DNA of 64,000 bases. Source: Verrucomicrobiales bacterium (GTDB lineage: Bacteria > Verrucomicrobiota > Verrucomicrobiia > Verrucomicrobiales > DEV007). The position numbers and the translations under genes are program-made. Every line of letters begins with the position of its first letter. Within the stretch, counting starts at the first letter, position 1. The stretch is taken from assembly GCA_016795385.1 (NCBI GenBank), contig JAEUHI010000077.1:62001-126000 (forward strand). The letters are read 5' to 3'. Shown here in pieces: positions 7,995 through 16,531 of this stretch. The notes below the pieces were generated by a model, which was not told the origin of the DNA, ran no database searches, and saw only the letters and a list, made by a program, of their open reading frames with translations.

Positions 7995-9380
7995 ATGAAA
8001 ACCAGATTCATCGCCCTCCTTCTCCTCGCCACATCGCCCCTGCTCCGAGCCCAGGAGGCCTTGCCCGGGGAAATCCGCGCCATCGCCAAGGAAGCCTACA
8101 TCTATGCCTATCCGATGGTGGACAGCTACCGCATCCAGCACGCCTATTTCATCGATCGCACGAATCCGGAGTTCAAGGCGCCCTACAACGAATTCCACAA
8201 CATCGCCCGCGTCTTCACGCCCGAGGACAAGGCCGTGCAGACCCCGAACTCCGACACGCCCTATTCCTTCATCGGGCTCGACCTCCGCGCCGAACCCTTC
8301 GTGCTGACCGTTCCCGCCATTCCCCAGGAGCGCTATTTCTCGGTCCAGTTCGTCGATGCCTACACCCATAATTTCGCCTATCTCGGCAGCCGCACCACCG
8401 GCAACGAGGGCGGCAGCTTCCTCATCGCCGGTCCGAATTGGAAAGGGGAAAAACCCGCGGGAATCAAGGAGGTCATCCGCTCCGAGACCGAGCTGCTCTT
8501 CGCGCTCTACCGCACCCAGCTCTTTTCTCCCGAAGACATCGGGGAAGTGAAGAAGGTCCAGGCCGGTTACAAGGCCGAGCCGCTTTCCGCCTTTCTCGGA
8601 CAGCCCGCTCCGCCCGCCGCTCCGTCGATCGATTTCCCGGCTCCGCTCACCCCGGAGGAGCAAAAGAGCTCGCTGGAGGTCTTCAACCTGCTCAATTTCA
8701 TCCTCCAATTCTGCCCCACCGACCCCAGCGAAACCGATCTGATGGCCCGCTTTGCGAAGATCGGGATCGGAGGAGGAAAGAAGATGGATTTCGCAGGCAT
8801 GACACCCGAACAACGGGGAGCCTACGAGGGGGGGATCGCGGATGCCTGGAAGGATTACCAGGGCATCATGGCCGAGATCTCGGCCGGAAAAATCACCAGC
8901 GGCGATCTCTTCGGGACGCGCGACTATCTCAAGAACAACTACCTCCTCCGCATGGCCGCGGCCCTCCTCGGCATCTACGGCAATTCGAAGGAAGAGGCGA
9001 TGTATCCCGCCTACCGCGTCGACTCCGAGGCCCAGCCGCTCGATGGCTCGAAGCGCTACACCCTGCATTTCAAGGCGGATGAGTTTCCTCCCGTGAACGC
9101 CTTCTGGTCGGTGACGATGTACGACCTGCCCGCCAGTCTTCTCGTGGAGAATCCGATCAACCGTTATCTCATCAACTCGCCCATGCTGCCCGATCTCAAG
9201 CGCGACGCCGACGGCGGCGTGACGATCCACATCCAGCACGAGTCCCCCGGGCCTGACAAAGAAGCCAACTGGCTCCCGGCGCCGGCGGGGCCTTTCTGGT
9301 GTGCGATGCGGCTCTACTGGCCGAAAGAAGCGGCTCTGGACGGGAGCTGGAAACAGCCGAAAATGGTGGCCGCCGAGTGA
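7995..9380 (+). CDS. Secreted DUF1254/DUF1214 domain protein
   Basis: A 461-residue exported protein with signal peptide MKTRFIALLLLATSPLLRA. The N-terminal half matches DUF1254 (AYIYAYPMVDSY, QTPNSDTPYSFIGLDLR, RYFSVQFVDAYTHNFAYLGSR). The C-terminal half matches DUF1214 (YTLHFKADEFPPVNAFWSVTMYD, NRYLINSP, IQHESPGPDKEANWLPAP). The family is widespread and of unknown biochemical function. The ATG at 7995 is chosen because upstream in-frame sequence overlaps the preceding gene and lacks a signal. It ends 17 bp before the ion-channel gene. The GPDKEANW stretch contains one copy of the repeated nonamer (9252-9260). Confidence 0.9.
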   Translation: MKTRFIALLLLATSPLLRAQEALPGEIRAIAKEAYIYAYPMVDSYRIQHAYFIDRTNPEFKAPYNEFHNIARVFTPEDKAVQTPNSDTPYSFIGLDLRAEPFVLTVPAIPQERYFSVQFVDAYTHNFAYLGSRTTGNEGGSFLIAGPNWKGEKPAGIKEVIRSETELLFALYRTQLFSPEDIGEVKKVQAGYKAEPLSAFLGQPAPPAAPSIDFPAPLTPEEQKSSLEVFNLLNFILQFCPTDPSETDLMARFAKIGIGGGKKMDFAGMTPEQRGAYEGGIADAWKDYQGIMAEISAGKITSGDLFGTRDYLKNNYLLRMAAALLGIYGNSKEEAMYPAYRVDSEAQPLDGSKRYTLHFKADEFPPVNAFWSVTMYDLPASLLVENPINRYLINSPMLPDLKRDADGGVTIHIQHESPGPDKEANWLPAPAGPFWCAMRLYWPKEAALDGSWKQPKMVAAE

Positions 9381-9397
9381 ACTGCCCGGCACCGCTC

Positions 9398-10462
9398 ATG
9401 CCGTCCTCGAGATTTTTCATCACCGGTTGGATCTGCTTCTCGCTCGCCCTTTTGGCTGCAGAGGAGGGGCTCGCCGACTCAAGCGGGCTGGACCTCCCCT
9501 CCCGGACGGGGCCGGTCGAAGTGCGCGCGTCTTTCCATGTGCTCGACCTCCAGCACATCGACGACGAGGCGGAGACCTTCGAGTTTTCGGGAATTCTCAC
9601 CCTGGTGTGGAAGGACGCCCGCCAGGCCTTTGATCCGGTCAAGGAAGGCGTCCCGGAAAAACTGTTCCACGGATCCTACCAGTTCGATGAACTCTCGCCT
9701 TCCTGGTATCCGCAGGTGATCCTCGCCAACGCCTCACAGGTGCCGGAGACGCAGGGCATCCTGCTGCGCGTAAAACCCGACGGCACCTGCACCCTCATCC
9801 AGGATCTCCATGCGGTCGCCCGCGAGGAACTAAACCTGCGCCGTTATCCCTTCGACCGCCAGCACCTTGAAGCGGTCTTCCAAGTGATCGGTTTCCAGCA
9901 CGGCGAGGTGAGCTTGGTGAGCGACGGGCAGCCCGTCACCGAAGAGGCGGAGCGCATCAGCGTGCCCCAGTGGCGGCTCGAGTCCGTGGATGGGCGCTTC
10001 ACCGACCTGCACGCTCCCTACCTCGGCCAAGGAGCCAAGGCTGCGGCGATGATCGTTTCCTTCGAAGTGAAGCGGCAGGCCTTTTTCGTGGTGCGACTCG
10101 TCATCATCCCGCTGCTCATCATCGTGGGTCTTTCCTGGTGCGTCTTCTGGATGGACCGCGCCTCCCTCGCCGATCGCATGAGCGTCTCCTTCGTCGGCCT
10201 GCTCACCGCGGTGGCTTATCAGGCGATGCTCAGCGACTTCATGCCGCACATTTCCTACGTCACCTTTGTCAACGCCTTCGTCAGCATCAGTTTCATCCTC
10301 ATGAGTGCGACGGCGGGGGTCAATCTGCTTGTCTGTCTCTGCGACCGCCACGGGCATTTCGAAAAGGGGGATCTGGTCGACCGACGCTGCCGCTGGCTGT
10401 TTCCTTTGGCGCATTTCCTATGCATCCTCACCGCGTTTCTGGTGCTCTTCTTTTATTACTAG
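9398..10462 (+). CDS. Prokaryotic pentameric ligand-gated ion channel (Cys-loop-like family)
   Basis: A 354-residue member of the GLIC/ELIC superfamily. A signal peptide is followed by a ~200-residue beta-sandwich ligand-binding domain with the family hallmark YPFDRQHLEAVFQ. Four helices follow: M1 (FFVVRLVIIPLLIIVGLSW, from about residue 227), M2 (RMSVSFVGLLTAVAYQAML), M3 (YVTFVNAFVSISFILMSA) and a C-terminal M4 (LFPLAHFLCILTAFLVLFFYY). As in other bacterial members, the disulfide of the animal Cys-loop is absent. Five copies would form a channel in the inner membrane with the ligand domain in the periplasm. Ligand and ion selectivity cannot be read from sequence. The start at 9398 lies 17 bp after the DUF1254 stop. 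Confidence 0.92.
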   Translation: MPSSRFFITGWICFSLALLAAEEGLADSSGLDLPSRTGPVEVRASFHVLDLQHIDDEAETFEFSGILTLVWKDARQAFDPVKEGVPEKLFHGSYQFDELSPSWYPQVILANASQVPETQGILLRVKPDGTCTLIQDLHAVAREELNLRRYPFDRQHLEAVFQVIGFQHGEVSLVSDGQPVTEEAERISVPQWRLESVDGRFTDLHAPYLGQGAKAAAMIVSFEVKRQAFFVVRLVIIPLLIIVGLSWCVFWMDRASLADRMSVSFVGLLTAVAYQAMLSDFMPHISYVTFVNAFVSISFILMSATAGVNLLVCLCDRHGHFEKGDLVDRRCRWLFPLAHFLCILTAFLVLFFYY

Positions 10463-10526
10463 CCGGAGACTCGACGCCCCACCTCCAGACTTGCCTTTTT
10501 CCGCGAGTCCGGCGCATGATGCGCGC

Positions 10527-13500
10527 ATGATGCCCTGCCGAACTCTTTTTCTCGCTGCCGCCATGGCAGCGGGCCACGTCACTGCCCAGGATGAACCTGC
10601 CCCACCCCGTCCCGAGGAGGAGCCTCAGGCGGGACAAGTTTTCTATGGTCCCATCGAGAATGACGACATCCCGGTCGAACTGCAGCGATGGGTCGGATGG
10701 GTCTCGCATGGCCAAGCGGGAGCGGACTCGATCCGCGCCCACGATGATCCGTCGGTGCGGCTCGCCCTCTGGCCGGCCCGGCTGCAACTCGAGACCACGG
10801 CTACCGGTGCCACCTTTTCGCTCCGCTTCGAGAGCTTCGAACGGACGTGGCTGGACCTGCCCGGCAGCGCGGGGCGCTGGCCCGAGAAAGTCATGCTCGA
10901 CAACACACCCGTTCCGGTCGTCGAGCGGGAGGGGCGGCCCTCGATCCGCGTCGAGACCGGGGCGCACACCGTCACGGGGGCCTTCACCTGGGCTGAGTTG
11001 CCACAGCAGATCAAACTCCCGCCCCAGACGGGGCTGCTCGCCCTTTCGATCAACGGCCAGGCCCAGGCCGCACCCTCCTGGGACGCCGATGGCACGCTGT
11101 GGCTGCAGCGCCAGGCCACGAACGAGCCGGTCGACGAGGATTTTCTCTCGATCAAGGCTCATTCACTGCTCGAGGATGGCATCCCCCTCTGGTTCGAGAC
11201 GCGGCTCGAGCTGATCGTCGCCGGGAAAAGCCGCGAGGAAACGCTCGGCTCGGTGCTGCCGAGCGGTTGGCAGCTCTCGTCGGTCGAGTCGCCCCTGCCC
11301 GTCGCGATCGATGAATCAGGTTTGTTGAAGAGCCAGGTCCGCGCGGGCCGCTGGACGGTGACCTTGCGTGCCTTTCGCAGCGACGCTCCCGCATCGATCG
11401 CCTTTGCCGAAGGCGCGACGCCCGCCGTCGCCGATCAGGCGATCGCCTTTCTCGGACGTCCGGAGTTTCGTCAGGCGGAGATCACGGGGCTGCCCCAGAT
11501 CGATGTCGCCCAGACCCAGATGCCCGACGAGTGGCGCTCTCTGCCCGTCTATCGCTGGGAAACCGGCACTCCTTTCGAGCTGGTCGAACGCGTCCGCGGA
11601 CCAGGCGAACGCGGGGCCTCCCCGATCACGATCCAGCGCTCGCTCTGGCTCGATGAGGATGGAAAGGCGCTCACGTTCCAAGACCGCCTCGCGGGACCTC
11701 TCCGCGAAATCCGGCGCTTTGATGCCGCCGATGGACATTTGTTAGGATCGGTGACGGTGAACGGCGAGCCGCAGCTCATCACCCACAATCCCGAAGGGGG
11801 TGCCCCGGGTTTCGAAGTGCGCAGTCCCTCGCTCGATGCGGTCGCGACCGGCCGTGTTGAAACGCTCGGCGGCACGCTGCCGGCGACGGGATGGCAGGCC
11901 GATGCCGACCGGCTTTCCGCGACCTTGCATCTGCCGCCCGGCTACCGGCTCTTCGCCATGCCCGGGGCCGACTACACGAACGGCGACTGGCTCACCTCAT
12001 GGTCGCTCCTCGATCTCTTTCTGCTCTTGCTTTTCACCCTCGCTGTTTTCCGTCTGCGCGGATTTCCCGCGGCCCTGCTCGCTTTCGCCGCCTTCGGCCT
12101 CGCCTATCACGAGCCCGGCTCGCCGCGATTCGCCTGGCTCCTGCTGCTCATCCCCGTGGCTTTGGTCGCCGTGCTCCCCGCGGGTCGCTGGCGGAATCTC
12201 GCGAACGGAGGCAAATGGGCCGCTGCGGCCATCCTCCTGATTTCCCTCGCCCCCTTCGCCGCGCGCCAGATCCAGGCGGTGATCTTCCCACAGCTGGAGA
12301 TCGTCTCGAACTTTGGCGGTTGGCGCAATGACTTCGAGGGCGGCGCGGCCTTCCCCGCCTCAGCCCCGATGGAACAGGCGGTCGACGCCCTTTCCAACAT
12401 GGGGGCTTCGACCATGCCGTCACGATCCTCCGCGAAAAAGCTCTACAAGGATGCCGACAACCTGAAAGCCGACCCCAAGGCCATCATCCAGACCGGACCC
12501 GGCGTGCCAAACTGGAGCTGGCGCACCATCACCTTCGGCTGGGACGGCCCGGTCTCGAGCGCTCAAACGGTGCGACCCATCCTCATCCCTCCGTCTCTTT
12601 CCCGTCCCCTCGGCGTCGTCCGCATCCTCTGCCTCGTCCTCCTCGCGGCATTGTTGCTGACGCAAAAGCGGAAGGCCGCACCACCCGCGGAGCCGGCCCC
12701 GGAAAAGGATGACTCACCCGCCCCGGACGCGAGTCCCGTCGCCGCGTTGGTGGCTTTGTCAGGAATTCTTCTTTTCGCGTTGGCCTCGCCCGCGCAGGCA
12801 CAGTTTCCGAATCAGGAACTGCTCGACGAGCTGAAATCGCGGCTCGCGGAGACACCCGACACCTTTCCCGGCGCCGCCGACCTGGCCTCCGCCGATCTGA
12901 AGCTCGAAGGCGAGACCTTCACGCTCGCGCTCCCCTACCACGCCGCCGACCGATGCGCCGCGCCGGTGCCGGTCACCTTCGCCGCCCTCGTCCCGGAGAG
13001 CGCGACCTTTGGCGACGGGAAGGAGGCCACGATCCTGCGCCGCGACGGCCATCTCTGGGTGTTGCTGCCTTCGGCAGGCATCCATGAACTGACCGTGAAA
13101 GGCCGTCTCCGCGATCTCACCGAATGGGAATGGGGTTTCCCCCTGAAGCCGCGCCGCGTCAGCGTCACTGCCGAGGGCTGGACCGTGAGCGGTCTGAAGC
13201 CCGATGGCACCTCCGAGGATCAGATCCTCTTTGCCCGGGCCCGACGCGAGGAGGCCGCCGCGGCGACCTACGACCGTCCCGATACGAAACACGCCATTCT
13301 CGTGGAGCGGCAGATCGAGCTGGGTCTCGTCTGGCGGGTCATCACGACGGTGAAGCGGCTCTCGCCCGGCGGCCGGGCCGCGGCGGTGCGCGTGCCCCTG
13401 CTCAGCGGAGAAAAAGTCGTGAGCCAGGGCCGCAGTGTCGAAGGCGGAGCGATCGAGATCCGCCTCGCTCCGAATGAGAACGAGGCCACGTGGGAGGGTG

Positions 13501-14678
13501 AACTCTCTCCGGTCAACGACCTGACCCTGTCCACTCGTGAAGCGGATACCTGGACGGAGCAGTGGCGGCTCATCGCCTCGCCGGTCTGGAACGTCACTTT
13601 CACCGGCGTCGCGCCGCTTTTCGAGGACCTCGAAGGGCAGCTCGTGCCCCTCTGGCAACCTTGGCCGGGCGAAAGCGCGACTCTCACGATCTCGCGACCG
13701 AAGGCAGTCGAAGGCGCGGCCGTGACGATCGATTCCGCTTCGCACTCCGTGAATCCCGGGCGTCGCCAGATGGCCTCGACCCTCACCCTTTCCCTGCGCA
13801 CCAGTCTTGGCGAGGACTTCCCGATCCGGCTGCCCGCGGGTGCCGAGGTGACCTCTCTGACCCATGACGGGCGCTCCATCCCGGTGCGGAAAGACGGGGA
13901 AGCCGTCGTCGTGCCGCTGAAGCCCGGTTCGCAGAATCTCGTCGTGGAATGGCGCTTGCCCACCGAAGAAGGGACCTGGACCCTCGCCGACGCCGTCGCC
14001 CTGCCGGTGGAGGCGGCGAACGTCACCACCGAGATCCGCCCGCCGCGCGACCGCTGGCTGCTCTGGTCGGAGGGACCGCTCCTGGGGCCGGCGTTCCGCT
14101 TCTGGGGCGTGCTCGCCTTTGCCCTGCTCGCCGCCGTCGTCCTCTCGCGCGTGCCGGATTCACCGCTGCGCCTGCACGAGTGGATGCTGCTGTCGCTCGG
14201 CCTCACCCAGGTGCCGGTGGTGCTCGCCCTGCTCGTCGTCGCGTGGCTCTTCCTCCTGCGTTGGCGGGGAGCGGAGGGATACCAGCAGTTGCCTTCCTGG
14301 GCCTACAATCTCTGCCAATCGGGCCTCATCTTCCTCACCCTCCTCGCGATCGGCATTTTCATCGGCATCGCCTCGTCGGGACTGCTCGGCGATCCGGAGA
14401 TGTACATTGTCGGAAACGGCTCGAGCGACTCGCGGCTCGTCTGGTATGCGGCGCGCACTCCGGTCGATCTGCCGCAGCCCGGCTACGCGTCGATCTCGGT
14501 CTGGTGGTACCGGCTCGCCATGCTGCTCTGGGCCCTTTGGCTCGCCGCCGCCCTCGTGAGATGGCTGCGCCTCGGATGGAAAAACTCCTCGAAGGGAGGC
14601 CATTTCAAAAAGAGCCCGCCCCAGGCGAAAGTCGCGCTGCCGCCGAAGCTGCCGGGTGAAGAAAAGGCGGAGGCTTGA
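10527..14678 (+). CDS. Giant membrane protein of unknown function with two ectodomain-plus-membrane halves
   Basis: A protein of about 1383 residues that I cannot assign to a family. It starts with a signal peptide (MMPCRTLFLAAAMAAGHVTA), then a ~470-residue beta-rich ectodomain, a membrane bundle near residues 485-590 and a linker with a further helix near 695. A second signal-like segment ending in SPAQAQ (around 738-757) introduces another ~410-residue beta-rich ectodomain. Four or so C-terminal helices (about 1190-1360) and a basic tail complete it. The architecture looks like two exported modules joined together. It lies 64 bp after the channel gene in the same direction. ATG codons at 10527 and 10530 are both possible; longer upstream frame overlaps the channel gene. 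Confidence 0.85.
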   Translation: MMPCRTLFLAAAMAAGHVTAQDEPAPPRPEEEPQAGQVFYGPIENDDIPVELQRWVGWVSHGQAGADSIRAHDDPSVRLALWPARLQLETTATGATFSLRFESFERTWLDLPGSAGRWPEKVMLDNTPVPVVEREGRPSIRVETGAHTVTGAFTWAELPQQIKLPPQTGLLALSINGQAQAAPSWDADGTLWLQRQATNEPVDEDFLSIKAHSLLEDGIPLWFETRLELIVAGKSREETLGSVLPSGWQLSSVESPLPVAIDESGLLKSQVRAGRWTVTLRAFRSDAPASIAFAEGATPAVADQAIAFLGRPEFRQAEITGLPQIDVAQTQMPDEWRSLPVYRWETGTPFELVERVRGPGERGASPITIQRSLWLDEDGKALTFQDRLAGPLREIRRFDAADGHLLGSVTVNGEPQLITHNPEGGAPGFEVRSPSLDAVATGRVETLGGTLPATGWQADADRLSATLHLPPGYRLFAMPGADYTNGDWLTSWSLLDLFLLLLFTLAVFRLRGFPAALLAFAAFGLAYHEPGSPRFAWLLLLIPVALVAVLPAGRWRNLANGGKWAAAAILLISLAPFAARQIQAVIFPQLEIVSNFGGWRNDFEGGAAFPASAPMEQAVDALSNMGASTMPSRSSAKKLYKDADNLKADPKAIIQTGPGVPNWSWRTITFGWDGPVSSAQTVRPILIPPSLSRPLGVVRILCLVLLAALLLTQKRKAAPPAEPAPEKDDSPAPDASPVAALVALSGILLFALASPAQAQFPNQELLDELKSRLAETPDTFPGAADLASADLKLEGETFTLALPYHAADRCAAPVPVTFAALVPESATFGDGKEATILRRDGHLWVLLPSAGIHELTVKGRLRDLTEWEWGFPLKPRRVSVTAEGWTVSGLKPDGTSEDQILFARARREEAAAATYDRPDTKHAILVERQIELGLVWRVITTVKRLSPGGRAAAVRVPLLSGEKVVSQGRSVEGGAIEIRLAPNENEATWEGELSPVNDLTLSTREADTWTEQWRLIASPVWNVTFTGVAPLFEDLEGQLVPLWQPWPGESATLTISRPKAVEGAAVTIDSASHSVNPGRRQMASTLTLSLRTSLGEDFPIRLPAGAEVTSLTHDGRSIPVRKDGEAVVVPLKPGSQNLVVEWRLPTEEGTWTLADAVALPVEAANVTTEIRPPRDRWLLWSEGPLLGPAFRFWGVLAFALLAAVVLSRVPDSPLRLHEWMLLSLGLTQVPVVLALLVVAWLFLLRWRGAEGYQQLPSWAYNLCQSGLIFLTLLAIGIFIGIASSGLLGDPEMYIVGNGSSDSRLVWYAARTPVDLPQPGYASISVWWYRLAMLLWALWLAAALVRWLRLGWKNSSKGGHFKKSPPQAKVALPPKLPGEEKAEA

Positions 14679-14714
14679 TGGAGGAAGGCGGAGGTCTCAA
14701 GCTCCGATCCAGCA

Positions 14715-15230
14715 TCACCCGTCCACCGCGAATCCGATCCTCCGCTGCGGCGGAGCGGCGGCATCCCTTGCGACGAGTTTTTTGATCGCCTCGAAGACCA
14801 CGGAGAACTGCTCGTCGTACTTGTTCTCGAGCGCCTCGATGCGCTGGGCGAGTTCGCGGTTGGAGTCCATGAGCCGTCGCAATTGCACAAAGGTCCGCAT
14901 GATGGCGATGTTCACCTCGATGGCCCGGGGGCCGCGCAGGACGCTTGAGAGCATGGCCACGCCCTGCTCGGTGAAGGCCATGGGAGTCGCTCCACCAAAA
15001 TGGCTTCGACTTGGTATCACAGTTTGTGATACCAAGATATCCAATTCATATTCAACGAGTTCGAACATGAAATCTTCGGGAAACCTTTCCGGATTTCGTT
15101 TCACGGCCTGTTTCAGCGCCCGCGTTTCGACACCGTAGAGAACGGCAAGATCGCGATCGAGAATCACTTTTTCCCCGCGGATCCAGTGGATCATCGGGGA
15201 AATCGCTTCCGCTCGGATGATTTCATTCAT
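14715..15230 (-). CDS. ORF6N domain protein (phage antirepressor-like)
   Basis: A 171-residue protein with an ORF6N domain, the DNA-binding module related to KilA-N and found in phage antirepressors and bacterial islands. Diagnostic stretches are GEKVILDRDLAVLYGVETRALKQAVKRN, in parts, then RFPEDFMFELV and FTEQGVAMLSSVLRGPRAIEVNIAIMR. The C-terminal third is a coiled coil (LRRLMDSNRELAQRIEALENKYDE). Start at 15230 (MNEIIRAEAI) excludes an upstream in-frame extension. The protein is a stand-alone gene with no phage neighbours and is convergent with the giant membrane-protein gene. Probably a relic or self-contained regulator brought in by transfer. Confidence 0.88.
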   Translation of the reverse strand: MNEIIRAEAISPMIHWIRGEKVILDRDLAVLYGVETRALKQAVKRNPERFPEDFMFELVEYELDILVSQTVIPSRSHFGGATPMAFTEQGVAMLSSVLRGPRAIEVNIAIMRTFVQLRRLMDSNRELAQRIEALENKYDEQFSVVFEAIKKLVARDAAAPPQRRIGFAVDG

Positions 15231-15245
15231 GATCGTGAGAATAAT

Positions 15246-15269
15246 CACTTGAACACTTCTTGTAAAGTG
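15246..15269. promoter_or_regulatory. Inverted repeat between divergent ORF6N and VOC genes
   Basis: In the 60-bp divergent intergenic space, CACTT occurs at 15246-15250 and 15254-15258, and the second copy faces AAGTG (15265-15269) across 6 bp. This makes a small palindrome in the only space available for both promoters. It could be an operator for the ORF6N protein, which belongs to a DNA-binding family. Symmetry is seen, function is a guess. Confidence 0.25.
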
Positions 15270-15290
15270 CCAAAATCCGGGAGCCATCCC

Positions 15291-15668
15291 ATGAAAATCA
15301 CCGAAATCGCCTTCAGTTGTTATCCCGTCACCGACATGGCCCGTGCCCGCGGCTTTTACGAGGGCGTTCTCGGTCTCGCACCGACGATGGTGGTCGGAGA
15401 ACCCGACGGGATGCAGTGGACGGAATACGACATCGCCAACGGCACCCTCTCGATCGGATCCGGCGCCCCGGACTGGGCACCTTCGTCCTCAGGTTGCTCG
15501 GTCGGGCTGGAGGTCGATGATTTCGACGACGCGATCGCCCACCTCCGCGGTCAGGGGGTCGTTTTCCACATGGAGCCCTTCGATACTCCCGTCTGCCGCA
15601 TGGCCTTCATTCTCGATCCGGATGGCAACGCCCTCTGCATCCATCAGCGCAAGCCCGGGCACTCCTGA
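15291..15668 (+). CDS. VOC-family (glyoxalase/bleomycin-resistance-like) protein
   Basis: A 125-residue vicinal-oxygen-chelate fold protein: IAFSCYPVTDMARARGFYEG at the start of module one, CSVGLEVDDFDDAIAHLRGQG opening module two, and the terminal FILDPDGNALCIHQR. The residues at the first glyoxalase-I metal position are not the usual H/Q (Y in CYPVTD), so a true lactoylglutathione lyase is unlikely. A dioxygenase-like or ligand-sequestering role is equally possible. Start at 15291 is the first ATG after the divergent promoter region. Confidence 0.82.
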   Translation: MKITEIAFSCYPVTDMARARGFYEGVLGLAPTMVVGEPDGMQWTEYDIANGTLSIGSGAPDWAPSSSGCSVGLEVDDFDDAIAHLRGQGVVFHMEPFDTPVCRMAFILDPDGNALCIHQRKPGHS

Positions 15669-15732
15669 TGCCGCGGGCTTTTGAAAATCGCGGCGATTGA
15701 CCATCCGGGTGGTCGGCCCCAAAGTCCCCGCG

Positions 15733-16353
15733 ATGGCCAAGGTCGAGCCCTTTCCTTTTCCCCACGAAATCTATCCGGACGACTGGTTTTCCCGTCTCCG
15801 GCGCGAGGATCTTTTCCCCGGTGATGCCCCGATCGAACTCGATCTGGGATGCGGCGACGGCTCCTTTCTCGCGCGCATGGCGAGCCACTTCCCGGACCGG
15901 AATTTCCTCGGCGTCGAGCGTCTCCTCGGGCGCGTCCGGAAGGTCAGCCGGAAGTCGGTGGTGGGTGATTTGGCGAATGTCAGGGTACTGCGGGTCGATT
16001 CCAATTACGCGGTCGGGTGGCTGCTGCCCCTCGGCTTCGCCTCGCGCATCCACTTTCTCTGCCCGGATCCCTGGCCGAAGAAAAAGCATGCCGCCCGGCG
16101 CCAGATGTGCCGGATGGATTTCCTCGCCTCGCTCCACTCGCTCCTCGAGGACGACGGGGAGCTGCTCTTCATGACCGATGACGAGCCCTATTTTCTCGAG
16201 GCACTGGAGGTGCAGGAAAGCTGTGATTTCTTCGCCCGCGAGCCCTGGGAGGAAGGGGACTTTTTCTATGCCAAGACCGATTTCGAAGAGCAATGGCTGG
16301 CCGAAGGCAGGACGATGCACCGGCTCCGCCTCCGCAAGCTGCCGAGACCCTAG
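15733..16353 (+). CDS. trmB: tRNA (guanine-N7-)-methyltransferase TrmB
   Basis: A 206-residue SAM enzyme that makes m7G at position 46 of tRNA. Motif I is IELDLGCGDGSFLARMA; the family signature HFLCPDPWPKKKHAARRQM is intact, including the PDPWPKKKH block; LFMTDDEPYF and the late FEEQWLAEGR match the substrate-binding end. The ATG at 15733 fits the family N-terminus. The TAG stop (16351-16353) is formed by the first bases of the large palindrome that follows, suggesting the repeat landed on or trimmed the natural 3' end without damaging the protein. Confidence 0.93.
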   Translation: MAKVEPFPFPHEIYPDDWFSRLRREDLFPGDAPIELDLGCGDGSFLARMASHFPDRNFLGVERLLGRVRKVSRKSVVGDLANVRVLRVDSNYAVGWLLPLGFASRIHFLCPDPWPKKKHAARRQMCRMDFLASLHSLLEDDGELLFMTDDEPYFLEALEVQESCDFFAREPWEEGDFFYAKTDFEEQWLAEGRTMHRLRLRKLPRP

Positions 16354-16531
16354 CCCGCATTTCTCATACCCCTTCTGCTGTGACTTGCTGCGGCACGCCC
16401 CCGCTTCGTTCCGCCCCGGATTTCCCTTGGACAGTATGTTCTCATAAGCCCGGCGGGAAATCCGGGCCGCGCCTTGCGGGGACGGCTCCTCGCGGCGTCT
16501 CGCGACGAAGGGGTATGAGAAACGCGGGCTA
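16351..16531. repeat. Large imperfect palindrome (about 181 bp) between convergent genes
   Basis: The outer 25 bases at 16351-16375 and 16507-16531 are reverse complements with a single mismatch; their outer end is TAGCCCGC on both sides. The symmetry continues inward, for example GGATTTCCC on both arms, to a short central loop near 16441. The first TAG is the stop of trmB and the last CTA is, read on the minus strand, the stop TAG of the opposing gene. It resembles a MITE or REPIN-type repeat that also acts as a two-way transcription terminator. No transposase is inside. Confidence 0.8.
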
